From Bacteroidota bacterium (GTDB lineage Bacteria; Bacteroidota; Bacteroidia; Cytophagales; Cyclobacteriaceae), in contig JAFDYV010000002.1 in assembly GCA_018267275.1 (NCBI GenBank), positions 1 through 64,000 of the forward strand: a stretch of 64,000 bases of DNA. The letters run 5' to 3'. This document shows, one piece after another, positions 35,060 to 44,052 of this stretch. Made by a program: the position numbers and the translations under genes. Under the pieces are notes generated by a model. That model had not been told where the DNA came from, ran no database searches, and saw only the letters and a list, made by a program, of their open reading frames with translations. The number at the start of each line of letters is the position of its first letter. The first letter of the stretch is position 1.

Positions 35060-35533
35060 ATGGACATCGTTTGGATGGTGCTTGGTGTTGTGCTCGTGCT
35101 CGTTGGCATAGTTGGCTCGGTGCTACCCATGTTGCCTGGGCCACCGCTGGCTTTCGTTGGGTTGTTGGTGCAACAGCTGAGGTCAGACGCGCCTTTTTCT
35201 ACGCAACAGATTTTGATTTGGCTGGCCATTACCATTGTGATCACGATTTTGGATTATTGGGTTCCCATTTACGGAACAAAAAAGTTTGGCGGCACCCAAG
35301 CAGGGGCGTGGGGCGCAACGATCGGGTTGCTGTTGGGTTTCTTTTTAGGACCTTGGGGAATTGTGCTCGGACCATTTTTGGGAGCGCTCGCGGGCGAACT
35401 AATGGCCAATCAAGAATCGGGCAAAGCGTTGAAGGCAGCATTCGGTTCGTTGGTGGGTTTTTTGTTTGGCACCATTGCCAAACTGATTGTGTGTGGGGTG
35501 ATGGGTTGGTATTTGATCAAGTCGTTTTGGTAG
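35060..35533 (+). CDS. DUF456 membrane protein
   Basis: A 157-residue protein with about four membrane helices and many glycines. The N-terminal LVGIVGSVLPMLPGPPLAFVGLL segment and the GTKKFGGTQAGAWGATIGLLLGFFLGPWGIVLGPFLGALAGE segment are the DUF456 pattern. Function is unknown. The ATG at 35060 is used; a TTG two codons upstream is also in frame. It converges on the TauE gene with 3 bp between stop codons. Confidence 0.85.
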   Translation: MDIVWMVLGVVLVLVGIVGSVLPMLPGPPLAFVGLLVQQLRSDAPFSTQQILIWLAITIVITILDYWVPIYGTKKFGGTQAGAWGATIGLLLGFFLGPWGIVLGPFLGALAGELMANQESGKALKAAFGSLVGFLFGTIAKLIVCGVMGWYLIKSFW

Positions 35534-35536
35534 TGT

Positions 35537-36415
35537 TCAGCGATTTCCCCTCACCCGAAAAAAACTTTCCGCGTAACGAAATTTATCAAGACCCTCTCCC
35601 GTGGGAGAGGGTGGCATTCGTTTCGTGAACCGATGAACATTGATGGGTGAGGGTTTGCAAATACAATTTTTAGAAGGACCCATTGAACCGGCAAACTTCA
35701 CCAACGTGTAAATTCCCGTTCCCAATATCAACAATAGCACAATACTCCGAAATTGCTGTTGGGTGAAGCGTTTCAGTATCATTTTTCCAAGATAGGTACC
35801 TGTAAAACTTACAACCGCAAGTATCAAAATGAGTGTGAGGTCGCTCCACCGCACATAGCCGTTCCACACATACACTATACTACGGCTCGCGTCAATACCT
35901 AAATCAATTAATGCTGAGGTGGCGATAAATGAGTCAATTGAAAGATTATAAGCGGCCATGGTAATGCCGCGGATGGCACCGCCTGTGCCAAGTAATCCTG
36001 CTAGCAATCCGGAAATAACTCCGCCCACCACAGAGTTTGTGCGCGTGGGCTCAATCGAAAAATTTTTCCAAATCAAAAGCGATAAGCTCATCACTACTAA
36101 AAATGCTGCGAGCAATACTTCAAACCACTGTGTCTGCAAGTATTGGCTCCACCACGCGCCCAACACTACCATCACAACTGCGGGCACGCCTAAATACAAG
36201 AGCAATTGTTTGTTGGCGCCTTTCTTGAACAAAGCAATTTTTGAGAGGTTACTGGTAACGTGAAAGACAGCCGTAACGCCCAGCACGGTGTGAAAATCGA
36301 GGAAGTAAGCTGCAATGGGAACAAAAAATACCGATGAACCAAAACCGCCCACGGTTCCTAATATTTCGGCCAGTAAAGCGAGCAACGCAAAGTAGATCAG
36401 CGTTTCAACACTCAT
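35537..36415 (-). CDS. TauE/SafE-like anion exporter with repeat-derived tail
   Basis: A 292-residue membrane protein of the UPF0721 family. Eight hydrophobic helices and the GSSVFFVPIAAYFLDF and GTGGAIRGITMAAYNLS segments fit the family, which moves sulfite, sulfonates or related anions. The real protein would be expected to end near residue 253; the last 40 residues are encoded inside a palindromic repeat (35548-35653) and read as arginine- and proline-rich sequence. The start at 36415 overlaps the upstream stop codon by 4 bp (ATGA). Confidence 0.85.
   Translation of the reverse strand: MSVETLIYFALLALLAEILGTVGGFGSSVFFVPIAAYFLDFHTVLGVTAVFHVTSNLSKIALFKKGANKQLLLYLGVPAVVMVVLGAWWSQYLQTQWFEVLLAAFLVVMSLSLLIWKNFSIEPTRTNSVVGGVISGLLAGLLGTGGAIRGITMAAYNLSIDSFIATSALIDLGIDASRSIVYVWNGYVRWSDLTLILILAVVSFTGTYLGKMILKRFTQQQFRSIVLLLILGTGIYTLVKFAGSMGPSKNCICKPSPINVHRFTKRMPPSPTGEGLDKFRYAESFFRVRGNR
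35548..35653. repeat. Palindromic intergenic repeat with nested stem
   Basis: Outer arms CCCTCACCC (35548-35556) and GGGTGAGGG (35645-35653) enclose an inner hairpin CCCTCTCCC-GT-GGGAGAGGG (35592-35611). This is the look of a widely dispersed REP/MITE-type repeat. It lies at the 3' end of the TauE gene and supplies its final codons. Confidence 0.65.
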
Positions 36416-36984
36416 CGCCAAAGCAGTCTTTCATAATGCAAGCAAACCACGCCATTGGCGAAGGTAGTGCTCTTTAGTAACTTCAATTGGGTGTTGGGCT
36501 GAAAACCTTTGAACATCGGTTTGCCTTTGCTCAGTAATATCGGGTTAACAAAGAGCCAATAGTCGTCAATTAAATCTTCGTGCATCAGTGTATGGGCTGC
36601 GGTGGGGCTGCCAAACAAAATAATTTCTTTGCCCGGCTGTTGCTTTAAGTCGATGATACGCGCGGCCAGGTGGTCTTTAATTAGGATCGTGTTAGGCTTG
36701 GTTAGAGTTAATGATTTCGATAACACCACTTTTTGAATGTTGGCATACCAGGCGCTGTGCTCAATATCGTGTGCCGTGGCGTTCGGTTGTTCGGCAGCAG
36801 TAGGCCAATAAGCCTCCATCATATCAAACGTAGTGCGACCATACACGGCTGTGTCGCAGTGCTGCAGCCTTTTTGTTACGAAATCAAATATTTCCTGATC
36901 GACTTTAACCCAGTCAAGTTCTCCATTGGTACCGGCCACAAAGCCATCCAACGAGGTGTGCATAAACAATGCGAGCTTTCTCAT
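36412..36984 (-). CDS. Dihydrofolate reductase-like (RibD C-terminal) protein
   Basis: A 190-residue protein of the RibD_C family (MRKLALFMHTSLDGFVAGTNGELDW, then YGRTTFDMMEAYWP and LFGSPTAAHTL). These bind NADPH and reduce small heterocycles; the substrate is unknown. The ATG at 36984 is the conserved start; open frame continues upstream without homology. Its stop overlaps the TauE start. Coupled expression with TauE is likely. Confidence 0.85.
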   Translation of the reverse strand: MRKLALFMHTSLDGFVAGTNGELDWVKVDQEIFDFVTKRLQHCDTAVYGRTTFDMMEAYWPTAAEQPNATAHDIEHSAWYANIQKVVLSKSLTLTKPNTILIKDHLAARIIDLKQQPGKEIILFGSPTAAHTLMHEDLIDDYWLFVNPILLSKGKPMFKGFQPNTQLKLLKSTTFANGVVCLHYERLLWR

Positions 36985-37075
36985 GTGATTTGTCAATTGA
37001 ATATTGGCTGAAGTCAGACGAATAATCGCTTTCAAGCCCCTTGCGAAAGTTAAAACAACGTTTGCGGTCAATTCC

Positions 37076-37087
37076 TGATAAAAATCA
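37076..37087. promoter_or_regulatory. FNR/CRP-family palindrome TGAT-AAAA-ATCA
   Basis: A perfect TGAT-N4-ATCA palindrome lies 87 bp before the ccoNO ATG. It matches the core of FNR/ANR boxes (TTGAT-N4-ATCAA). A TACTTTTA sequence at about 37134-37141 is a candidate -7 element. Control of cbb3 oxidase genes by an oxygen-responsive Crp/Fnr regulator is known in other bacteria; the regulator is not in this window. Confidence 0.5.
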
Positions 37088-37173
37088 TGTTATAGCCTAA
37101 TTGCCATCATGCCCGCGCGGTAGGGCTGCGTTCTACTTTTAAGGCTATAAAAATCAAGCTATAACCTTCTGCT

Positions 37174-39309
37174 ATGGAACTAGAAAAAATCCACTACGAC
37201 AACAAGATTGTCAAGGCCTTTCTGATCGCATCGGTCATCTTCGGCATTGTGGGAATGACGGTCGGCCTGTTGGTCGCGATTCAGTTATTCTACCCCGCAT
37301 TTAATTTCGATTTTCAATACACCACCTTTGGGCGCATCAGGCCGCTACACACCAATGCGGTGATCTTTGCCTTTGTGGGCAACGCCATGTTTGCAGGAGT
37401 GTATTACAGCTTACAGCGCTTGCTGAAGGCTCGGCTCTTTAGCGATGCCCTTAGCTGGGCTCACTTTTGGGGCTGGCAGCTTATCATTCTGGCCGCAGCC
37501 ATCACACTGCCCTTGGGTATCTCATCGGGTAAAGAGTATGCCGAGCTTGAGTGGCCCATTGATATCGCCATTGCCCTAGTGTGGGTAATGTTTGGTATCA
37601 ATATGATTGGGACGATTATCAAGCGCAGAGAAGACCATATGTATGTAGCAGTTTGGTTTTACATCGCCACATTCGTCACAGTGGCTGTGCTGCACATCGT
37701 CAACTCATTTGAAATGCCCGTTACTTTCTTTAAAAGTTATAGCTGGTATGCCGGTGTGCAAGATGCGCTGGTACAGTGGTGGTATGGACACAATGCGGTA
37801 GCATTTTTCTTAACTACCCCTTATTTGGGCATCATGTATTATTTCATGCCGAAAGCGGCTAACCGGCCGGTGTACTCTTACCGGTTGTCTATCATTCACT
37901 TCTGGTCGTTGATATTTATTTATATCTGGGCTGGTCCTCACCACTTATTATATAGTACACTCCCTGATTGGGCACAATCGCTGGGCGTAGTATTTTCTGT
38001 GATGCTGATTGCCCCCAGCTGGGGCGGTATGCTGAATGGCTTGCTCACGCTGCGTGGCGCGTGGGACCGTGTTCGTGAAGATCCGGTTTTAAAATTTATG
38101 GTGGTAGCTGTAACTGCCTATGGTATGGCTACACTTGAAGGGCCGCTGTTGAGCTTGAAAAACGTAAACGCCATCGCACACTTTACCGATTGGATTATTG
38201 CACACGTGCACATTGGCGGCTTAGGCTGGAATGGCTTCCTGATTTTTGGTATGGCTTACTGGCTGGTACCTAGAATGTGGAACACCAAGTTGTACTCGGT
38301 GCAAATGGCCAACACGCATTTTTGGCTAGGCACTTTGGGTATCATCATCTATGCGCTGCCCATGTACGTGTCTGGCGTGGTGCAAAGCTTGATGTGGAAA
38401 GAATTCAACCCTGATGGTTTCCTTACTTATCAGAACTTTTTGGAAACCACTACCAAAATTCTGCCCATGTACATGATGCGCGCAGTGGGTGGCAGTTTGT
38501 ATTTGGTAGGCGTGTTCTTTATGGTGTATAACTTAATGAAGACCGCTGCCTCAGGAAAATTTGTGGCAGATGAAGAAGCCATGGTATCGCCACGCGTAAA
38601 GGTGGCCCACAGCGATGGCTACTGGCACCACGTGTTGGAAAACAAGCCGGTATTGTTTACTGTGCTTGCTTTGGTTGCAATTTTGATTGGTGGCGTCATC
38701 GAATTGGTGCCCACATTTTTGATCAAATCAAATGTGCCGACCATTGCCTCTGTAAAACCCTACACACCACTTGAAATACACGGCCGCGACATTTACATAC
38801 GAGAAGGCTGTGTGAACTGTCACTCGCAACTTATCCGTCCATTCCGCAGCGAAGTACAGCGCTATGATCCGAAGAACGGTGAATACTCGAAGTCGGGTGA
38901 GTATGTATATGACCACCCATTCTTGTGGGGTTCAAAGCGCACCGGCCCAGACTTGCACCGCATAGGCGGCAAGTATGCCGATAGCTGGCACTACCGCCAC
39001 ATGCTTACACCGCAAGAGGTAAGCACGGGATCAATTATGCCAGCCTACCCTTGGTTGTATGAACAGATTATTGACAAGTCGCTGACCGCAGGCAAAATAA
39101 AAGCGCTTCGCACTGTGGGTGTGCCTTATGCTGATGGCTATGAGGATGTAGCCAATGAAGAGTTGGATGCGCAGGCAAAAAAGATTGTGGAAGGCTTGAA
39201 AATGGAGGGCTATGAATCGCAGCCAGAAGCAGAGATCGTTGCCTTGATTGCCTACCTGCAACGCTTGGGGGTGGACATCAAAGGAGAGAAAGTAGCCGAG
39301 AACCAATAA
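37174..39309 (+). CDS. ccoNO: Fused cbb3-type cytochrome oxidase subunits I and II
   Basis: A 711-residue fusion. Residues 1-500 are CcoN: 12 or more helices with His ligands for haem and copper, including TNAVIFAF (first His), WWYGHNAVAF, AGPHHLLY and HFTDWIIAHVHIGGLGWNG. After a further helix near 500 comes CcoO, with one haem c site CVNCHSQLIRP (Cys546, Cys549, His550). The fusion is usual in Bacteroidota. Together with CcoP this is the terminal oxidase with high oxygen affinity. First gene of the operon. Confidence 0.95.
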   Translation: MELEKIHYDNKIVKAFLIASVIFGIVGMTVGLLVAIQLFYPAFNFDFQYTTFGRIRPLHTNAVIFAFVGNAMFAGVYYSLQRLLKARLFSDALSWAHFWGWQLIILAAAITLPLGISSGKEYAELEWPIDIAIALVWVMFGINMIGTIIKRREDHMYVAVWFYIATFVTVAVLHIVNSFEMPVTFFKSYSWYAGVQDALVQWWYGHNAVAFFLTTPYLGIMYYFMPKAANRPVYSYRLSIIHFWSLIFIYIWAGPHHLLYSTLPDWAQSLGVVFSVMLIAPSWGGMLNGLLTLRGAWDRVREDPVLKFMVVAVTAYGMATLEGPLLSLKNVNAIAHFTDWIIAHVHIGGLGWNGFLIFGMAYWLVPRMWNTKLYSVQMANTHFWLGTLGIIIYALPMYVSGVVQSLMWKEFNPDGFLTYQNFLETTTKILPMYMMRAVGGSLYLVGVFFMVYNLMKTAASGKFVADEEAMVSPRVKVAHSDGYWHHVLENKPVLFTVLALVAILIGGVIELVPTFLIKSNVPTIASVKPYTPLEIHGRDIYIREGCVNCHSQLIRPFRSEVQRYDPKNGEYSKSGEYVYDHPFLWGSKRTGPDLHRIGGKYADSWHYRHMLTPQEVSTGSIMPAYPWLYEQIIDKSLTAGKIKALRTVGVPYADGYEDVANEELDAQAKKIVEGLKMEGYESQPEAEIVALIAYLQRLGVDIKGEKVAENQ

Positions 39310-39335
39310 TTCAATTAACACTTAAAGAATCAGTC

Positions 39336-39530
39336 ATGTACAAAGAAGTCCTTCGCTCCATCGACAACATCGAAATTTGGCCTGTGATTTCGTTTGTGAT
39401 ATTCTTCTCGTTCTTCATCGGATTGCTCTGGTGGACTTTTTCGACAGACAAGAAATTCATAGACGAAATGAGCCAAAAGCCGTTGCACGATGAATCACTA
39501 AACTCCAACGCATTAAATACTCAGCCATGA
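39336..39530 (+). CDS. ccoQ: CcoQ-like small oxidase subunit
   Basis: A 64-residue protein with one membrane helix (about 17-36) followed by a short charged tail, as in CcoQ/FixQ. It lies between ccoNO and ccoP and overlaps the latter by 4 bp. It probably stabilises the cbb3 complex. Sequence is too short for certainty, so position is the main support. Confidence 0.75.
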   Translation: MYKEVLRSIDNIEIWPVISFVIFFSFFIGLLWWTFSTDKKFIDEMSQKPLHDESLNSNALNTQP

Positions 39531-40444
39531 AGTACATCATATCCTTAGTCTGCATTTTCATGTTTGCCACAGGGGCATTTGCACAAGATGCTGCACCCAC
39601 TGCCAGCGTGTGGGACGACCCCATGCTTGCTTTTTACCTGGTAGTGGGTTTTATCTTCATATTGGCAATATTGGTGCTGTTGGTAGCTGCCTACATGCTG
39701 CGCGTGCTCAACTATATGAACCAGCAGGCGGCCAAAGAAAGGGCAGAGCGGCTGGGCATCAAATACGTTCCCGAGCCATCGATGTGGGAAAAGTTGTGGC
39801 AACAATCCAACGATTTTGTCCCCGTTGAAAAAGAGGAGTCTATCACATTTGCACACAGCTATGATGGTATAAAAGAATTGGATAACCACTTACCACCGTG
39901 GTGGACAGGGTTGTTTGTGGTGACAATTATTTTTGGAGTGGGTTACTTGTTGTTCTATCACGTGTTTGATACGCTACCGTCTCAAAAAGCAGAGTACGAC
40001 AACGAGGTAGCCATTGCGCAAGAACAGTTGAAGAAATTGCAAGCCGCCAATCCCGTGGCAGCCATTGACGAGAACAACGTAGAGGCAACTACCGATGCCC
40101 TGGCGCTGGCCGAAGGCAAGCAGATTTTTTTGAATACGTGCGCATCGTGCCATCGCAAAGATGGTGGTGGCGATATTGGACCTAACCTCACAGATGATTA
40201 TTGGAAACATGGGGGCGGTATCAAAGACATTTTCAAAACTGTGCGCCATGGCGTGCAAGGCACCAATATGATTGCGTGGGAAGGTGTGATTAGCCCGGAG
40301 AAAATGAAAAATGTTTCCAGCTATGTATTGTCACTGCGTGGCACCAATCCGCCCAATGCGAAGAAACCGGAGGGCGACTTGCTGAAACCCGAATCAAAAC
40401 CTGATTCAAAAGCCGATAGCGTGAAAACGCAGGCAAGCCTGTAA
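39527..40444 (+). CDS. ccoP: cbb3 oxidase cytochrome c subunit CcoP, mono-haem
   Basis: A 305-residue protein: signal-like first helix (ending GAFAQ), a second helix near 30-55, a long linker with a third helix (about 125-145), then one cytochrome c domain with CASCH (Cys205, Cys208, His209) and a Met ligand near TNMIAWEGV. Proteobacterial CcoP has two haem c sites; only one is present here, as in other Bacteroidota. The tail is Lys/Asp/Ser-rich. It passes electrons to CcoNO. Confidence 0.92.
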   Translation: MKYIISLVCIFMFATGAFAQDAAPTASVWDDPMLAFYLVVGFIFILAILVLLVAAYMLRVLNYMNQQAAKERAERLGIKYVPEPSMWEKLWQQSNDFVPVEKEESITFAHSYDGIKELDNHLPPWWTGLFVVTIIFGVGYLLFYHVFDTLPSQKAEYDNEVAIAQEQLKKLQAANPVAAIDENNVEATTDALALAEGKQIFLNTCASCHRKDGGGDIGPNLTDDYWKHGGGIKDIFKTVRHGVQGTNMIAWEGVISPEKMKNVSSYVLSLRGTNPPNAKKPEGDLLKPESKPDSKADSVKTQASL

Positions 40445-40469
40445 AAAAAAATTGACGTGTGAAGAGGAG

Positions 40470-41948
40470 ATGAGCATGGAGAGCAAAGTGGAAGAGAAGG
40501 CAGAACAGCTGGGAAGTGGAAACTCACTCTATCTTTACGATGACGAGTTTCGCAATTCCATTGCCACGGTTGATGCCTCAGGTAAGCGCGTGTGGGTATA
40601 TGCAAAAAAGCCTAGCGGAGCTTTTCACAATAAGCGTATCGTTGTAAGCGCAATTTTGCTTGCAGTTTTCTTTGCGGGGCCTTTTATCACTTTGCATGGT
40701 AAGCCGTTGATGTTATTCAACATCTTCGAACGGAAGTTCATTGTGTTTGGGCAAATATTTTGGCCACAAGATTTTTTCTTGCTGGCCATTACGCTCATCA
40801 CCTTTTTTGTATTCGTGATTTTATTTACGGTAGTGTTTGGGCGCTTGTGGTGTGGGTGGGCATGCCCGCAAACTTTATTTATGGAAATGGTGTTCCGCAA
40901 AATTGAGTATTGGCTGGAGGGTGATGCCAATCATCAGAGACGGGAGGCCAATCTGCGAATGACACCCGGCCGTGCAGCGCGTAAAGTTGCAAAGCATGCC
41001 ATTTTTATTTTTATCTCCGTACTGATCTCACATGTGGCAATGTCTTATCTTATTGGTATTGGCGAGGTAAAGAAAATTGTGATGCAATCGCCAGCCGAGC
41101 ATTGGGCGGGTTTCATTGGCCTGGTAGTGTTTACCGGTTTGTTTTATGGAGTGTTTAGTTGGTTCAGAGAACAAGCTTGCACGGTGGTTTGTCCTTATGG
41201 AAGATTGCAAAGCGTGTTGCTCGTGAAGAACTCGATTGTGGTTGCCTATGATTGGATTCGCGGTGAGCCGCGCGGCAAGCTTAAGAAAAGCCAAAAAACC
41301 ATTACCGAAAAACAAGGCGACTGCATCGACTGCAAGATGTGTGTGCACGTTTGCCCTACAGGTATTGACATACGCAATGGCACACAGTTGGAGTGCGTTA
41401 ACTGCACCGCTTGTATTGATGCGTGTGACGACATCATGACCAAGATCGAAAAGCCCAAAGGCTTGATCAGGTATTCATCTTACAACGCTATTCAAGAAGG
41501 CAGGCAAAAAATCATCACCCCGCGTGTGTTGGGCTATTCATTTGTTTTGGTAGTGCTGTTGGCGGTTCTTGGTTATTTCATCTTCACACGGGCAGATATA
41601 GAAACTACAATTTTGAAAGTGCCCGGCACACTGTATACAAAGACAGACGATGGCTTGATTACCAACGTGTATTCAATCGAATTTGTGAACAAGACTATAG
41701 AAAATGTTCCACTTGAATTGAAAATAGAGTCTCCGGTAGGTGCAAGCCTCTCGTACATTGGCGAAAACCAAATTGAAGTGCCTACCGAAAGTCTACTCAA
41801 ACGAATGATAATGGTGAAGATGCCTGAGACATCGCTCACAGGCTTAAAGACAACGATTTTGGTGGGCGTGTACCAAAACGGCAAAAGAATTCAATCCGCG
41901 AAAGCAAAATTTATTGGACCCATTACCCCTAAAAAAATACAGCCATGA
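40470..41948 (+). CDS. ccoG: cbb3 oxidase maturation ferredoxin-type protein CcoG
   Basis: A 492-residue membrane protein with about five helices and two 4Fe-4S binding groups, CIDCKMCVHVCP and CVNCTACIDACD. The LWCGWACPQTLFMEMVF segment and the CTVVCPYGRLQSVL segment are conserved in CcoG/FixG. The C-terminal 130 residues form an Ig-like periplasmic domain. It is needed for copper delivery to or assembly of CcoN, probably by reducing Cu(II). The ATG at 40470 is chosen over an upstream TTG. Confidence 0.93.
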   Translation: MSMESKVEEKAEQLGSGNSLYLYDDEFRNSIATVDASGKRVWVYAKKPSGAFHNKRIVVSAILLAVFFAGPFITLHGKPLMLFNIFERKFIVFGQIFWPQDFFLLAITLITFFVFVILFTVVFGRLWCGWACPQTLFMEMVFRKIEYWLEGDANHQRREANLRMTPGRAARKVAKHAIFIFISVLISHVAMSYLIGIGEVKKIVMQSPAEHWAGFIGLVVFTGLFYGVFSWFREQACTVVCPYGRLQSVLLVKNSIVVAYDWIRGEPRGKLKKSQKTITEKQGDCIDCKMCVHVCPTGIDIRNGTQLECVNCTACIDACDDIMTKIEKPKGLIRYSSYNAIQEGRQKIITPRVLGYSFVLVVLLAVLGYFIFTRADIETTILKVPGTLYTKTDDGLITNVYSIEFVNKTIENVPLELKIESPVGASLSYIGENQIEVPTESLLKRMIMVKMPETSLTGLKTTILVGVYQNGKRIQSAKAKFIGPITPKKIQP

Positions 41949-42364
41949 AGTACATCGTTTTCTCTTTCATTGCCTTTGCGTTGTTTATTGGCACCTTGGT
42001 TGTCGTTTGTGTGAAACAAGACATCTCGTTGGTATCGGTCAACTATTACGAGGAGGACTTACGCTACGATCACAAACTGGCACAAAAGAAAAATGCCGAG
42101 GCATTGGCAGAGCAGCCGACCGTGACGGTGGAGAATCAACAACTGAGCTTGACCTTTTCGCAGATTGCATCTGTGGAAGAAGGTTTGATCAAGTTAACAC
42201 GCCCTTCAGACAGTCGGTTAGACCAAGCCTTTAAGTTCGACCGTTCGTTGGCTTCGCCCCACGCTTTTTTGATAGCGCAACCGCAAAAAGGATTATACCG
42301 ACTGAGCATTCAATGGAAAATGAACGATAAAGAATACTTCGTGGAGAGAACTATTGTATTGTAA
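41945..42364 (+). CDS. ccoH: CcoH/FixH assembly protein
   Basis: A 139-residue protein with one N-terminal helix (about 4-22) and the typical VSVNYYEEDLRYDHKLAQKKNAEAL segment of FixH proteins, followed by a beta-rich periplasmic domain. It overlaps ccoG by 4 bp and helps assemble the cbb3 oxidase. Confidence 0.88.
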   Translation: MKYIVFSFIAFALFIGTLVVVCVKQDISLVSVNYYEEDLRYDHKLAQKKNAEALAEQPTVTVENQQLSLTFSQIASVEEGLIKLTRPSDSRLDQAFKFDRSLASPHAFLIAQPQKGLYRLSIQWKMNDKEYFVERTIVL

Positions 42365-42366
42365 TA

Positions 42367-43041
42367 ATGATTTGGCCAGCGTTGATATTGGGTCTGTTAG
42401 GTAGCCTCCATTGTGCGGGCATGTGTAGCCCTTTGCTAGTGGCAGTTACGGTACGGCAACCACAACTGCACAAAAAAGTGGTGTACAACTTGGGCAGAAC
42501 CATTACATACGGAATATTGGGTGGCTTGGCCGCGCTGTTTGGAAGTTTGATTGGATTTGGTCATTACCAGCAAATCGTGTCCATTGCGTTCGGCATTTTA
42601 CTGTTGGCGATTGCGTTCGGCAAAATGGGATTAAGCCCTTCTTTTGCACACCAATTCCTTTTTAAGATTGTGGGTCCGTTAAAGAAGTTGTTCGGCAAGG
42701 CGCTTGGTAATCACCACCTACCGGGATTGTTTTTGTTGGGGATGTTAAATGGCATACTTCCTTGCGGACTTACCATGCTTGCCATTGGGTATTGTTTTGT
42801 AATGCCCTCACTACAAGACGGTATGCTTTTTATGCTGGTATTTGGGATGGGAACCTGGCCAATGATGTTGGGCTTTACCCAATTCATTCAATTGATTCTG
42901 AACAAGATAAATGTTCGTTTAAACAAGGTAGTAGTGGGTGCGATGGTCCTTTCTGGGCTGTTGTTGATTGGCCGAGGTATTCTATTGCATAACCACCAAA
43001 GTCCCATCACCAGCACCACGCCCGCAGCGAGTTGCAAATAG
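42367..43041 (+). CDS. TauE/SafE-like (UreH) membrane protein of the cco cluster
   Basis: A 224-residue protein with six helices of the UreH/sulfite-exporter-like domain. The GLLGSLHCAGMCSPLLVAV segment, with paired Cys and Met, is conserved in the members next to cbb3 oxidases and is thought to be linked with copper handling. It is 2 bp after ccoH, so it belongs to the operon. The copper ATPase CcoI and CcoS genes usually present in such clusters are not seen here. Confidence 0.82.
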   Translation: MIWPALILGLLGSLHCAGMCSPLLVAVTVRQPQLHKKVVYNLGRTITYGILGGLAALFGSLIGFGHYQQIVSIAFGILLLAIAFGKMGLSPSFAHQFLFKIVGPLKKLFGKALGNHHLPGLFLLGMLNGILPCGLTMLAIGYCFVMPSLQDGMLFMLVFGMGTWPMMLGFTQFIQLILNKINVRLNKVVVGAMVLSGLLLIGRGILLHNHQSPITSTTPAASCK

Positions 43042-43059
43042 CTTTTGAATGTAATTTTG
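43032..43059 (+). promoter_or_regulatory. Promoter of universal stress protein gene
   Basis: TTG at 43032-43034 and TAATTTTG at 43052-43059, 17 bp apart, fit the Bacteroidota consensus TTTG-N17-23-TAnnTTTG. Transcription would start near 43065, 60 bp before the ATG. Confidence 0.4.
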
Positions 43060-43125
43060 AATCAGTACATTTACAATATCTGATTTACCAGTTAAAAGTT
43101 GACATTAAACTAAAATTATTTCAAG

Positions 43126-43974
43126 ATGAAAAAGATATTAGTTCCGACTGATTTTTCGAAGACCTCTTTAGTGGCCATGGATGTGGCATTTGACATTGCC
43201 AAAAAATCAGGGGCTACGGTTTTTTTGTTAAATGTGGTGGAAGAAGCAGGGCAAGATTCTACACGGATCACAGGCGAATGGCAGAAGGCAGACTGGGAAG
43301 AAAAGTTGTTTATCTACAAACTGCTTGAGCGCGCAGAAAACCAACTTACCAAGATTGTGCAAGACCCTAAGTATTCGGCTGTAAAGGTGGTGGGTGAGTT
43401 GCGGTTGGGTAACCCGTTCCACGGAATGAATGCAATTATTTCTGAGCACAAAGTTGATTTGGTAGTGATGGGCACCCGTGGTGTAACCAACTTAGAAACC
43501 ATGGTCATCGGCACGAACACCGAGAAAGTGGTTCGCCATTCGCGATGCCCCATCCTCACGGTGCATAAAAAGCCGTCATCCACCGATTTCAAAAACATTG
43601 TGTATGCCACGGCTATGTCAAAAGATGAGGAGATTTTTTCGCGCATTGTAAAGCGCACCCAGCAATTGTATGATTCAACCATTCACTTGGTGCGCATCAA
43701 TACCCCTGGCGATTTTCAGCGCGATGCAGTTGTGAAAGATTACATGAACAAGTTTGCAAAATCGTTGCAATTGAAGAATTACACCATCAACGTGTATAAT
43801 GATATTAGCGAAGAAGATGGCATACTCTACTTTGCCGATAGTATTGATGCCGATATGATTGCCATGGCTACCCATGGCCGCACGGGCTTTGCCCACGTGT
43901 TGGCCGGAAGCATTGCTGAAGGCGTGGTGAAAATGGCGAGCCGCCCGGTACTCACTTGGGTGGTAAAGAAATAG
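43126..43974 (+). CDS. Universal stress protein, two UspA domains
   Basis: A 282-residue protein made of two UspA domains. The first ends with VVMGTRGVTNLETMVIGTNTEKVVRHSRCPILTV, containing the nucleotide loop G-x2-G-x9-G-(S/T) in modified form; the second ends with IAMATHGRTGFAHVLAGSIAEGVVKMASRPVLTW, closer to the ATP-binding consensus. Such proteins respond to starvation or low oxygen, which fits the adjacent cbb3 operon. It is followed by a good terminator. Confidence 0.9.
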   Translation: MKKILVPTDFSKTSLVAMDVAFDIAKKSGATVFLLNVVEEAGQDSTRITGEWQKADWEEKLFIYKLLERAENQLTKIVQDPKYSAVKVVGELRLGNPFHGMNAIISEHKVDLVVMGTRGVTNLETMVIGTNTEKVVRHSRCPILTVHKKPSSTDFKNIVYATAMSKDEEIFSRIVKRTQQLYDSTIHLVRINTPGDFQRDAVVKDYMNKFAKSLQLKNYTINVYNDISEEDGILYFADSIDADMIAMATHGRTGFAHVLAGSIAEGVVKMASRPVLTWVVKK

Positions 43975-43998
43975 CATTTCGTTTTGTAAGATTATGCG

Positions 43999-44027
43999 GG
44001 TGCTGGCTTTTAGCTGGCACCTTTTTT
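43999..44027 (+). terminator. Rho-independent terminator after the usp gene
   Basis: GGTGC-TG-GCT and AGC-TG-GCACC arms (43999-44021) form a stem with an internal mismatch and a TTT loop, followed by six T residues. It ends the transcript of the universal stress protein gene. Confidence 0.75.
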
Positions 44028-44052
44028 ATTTTTACAGAATTGTTATTCAAAC

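Noticed and set aside
41914..42234. Plus-strand frame overlapping ccoG and ccoH
   Set aside because: It is in the wrong frame over two clear genes with 4-bp overlap.
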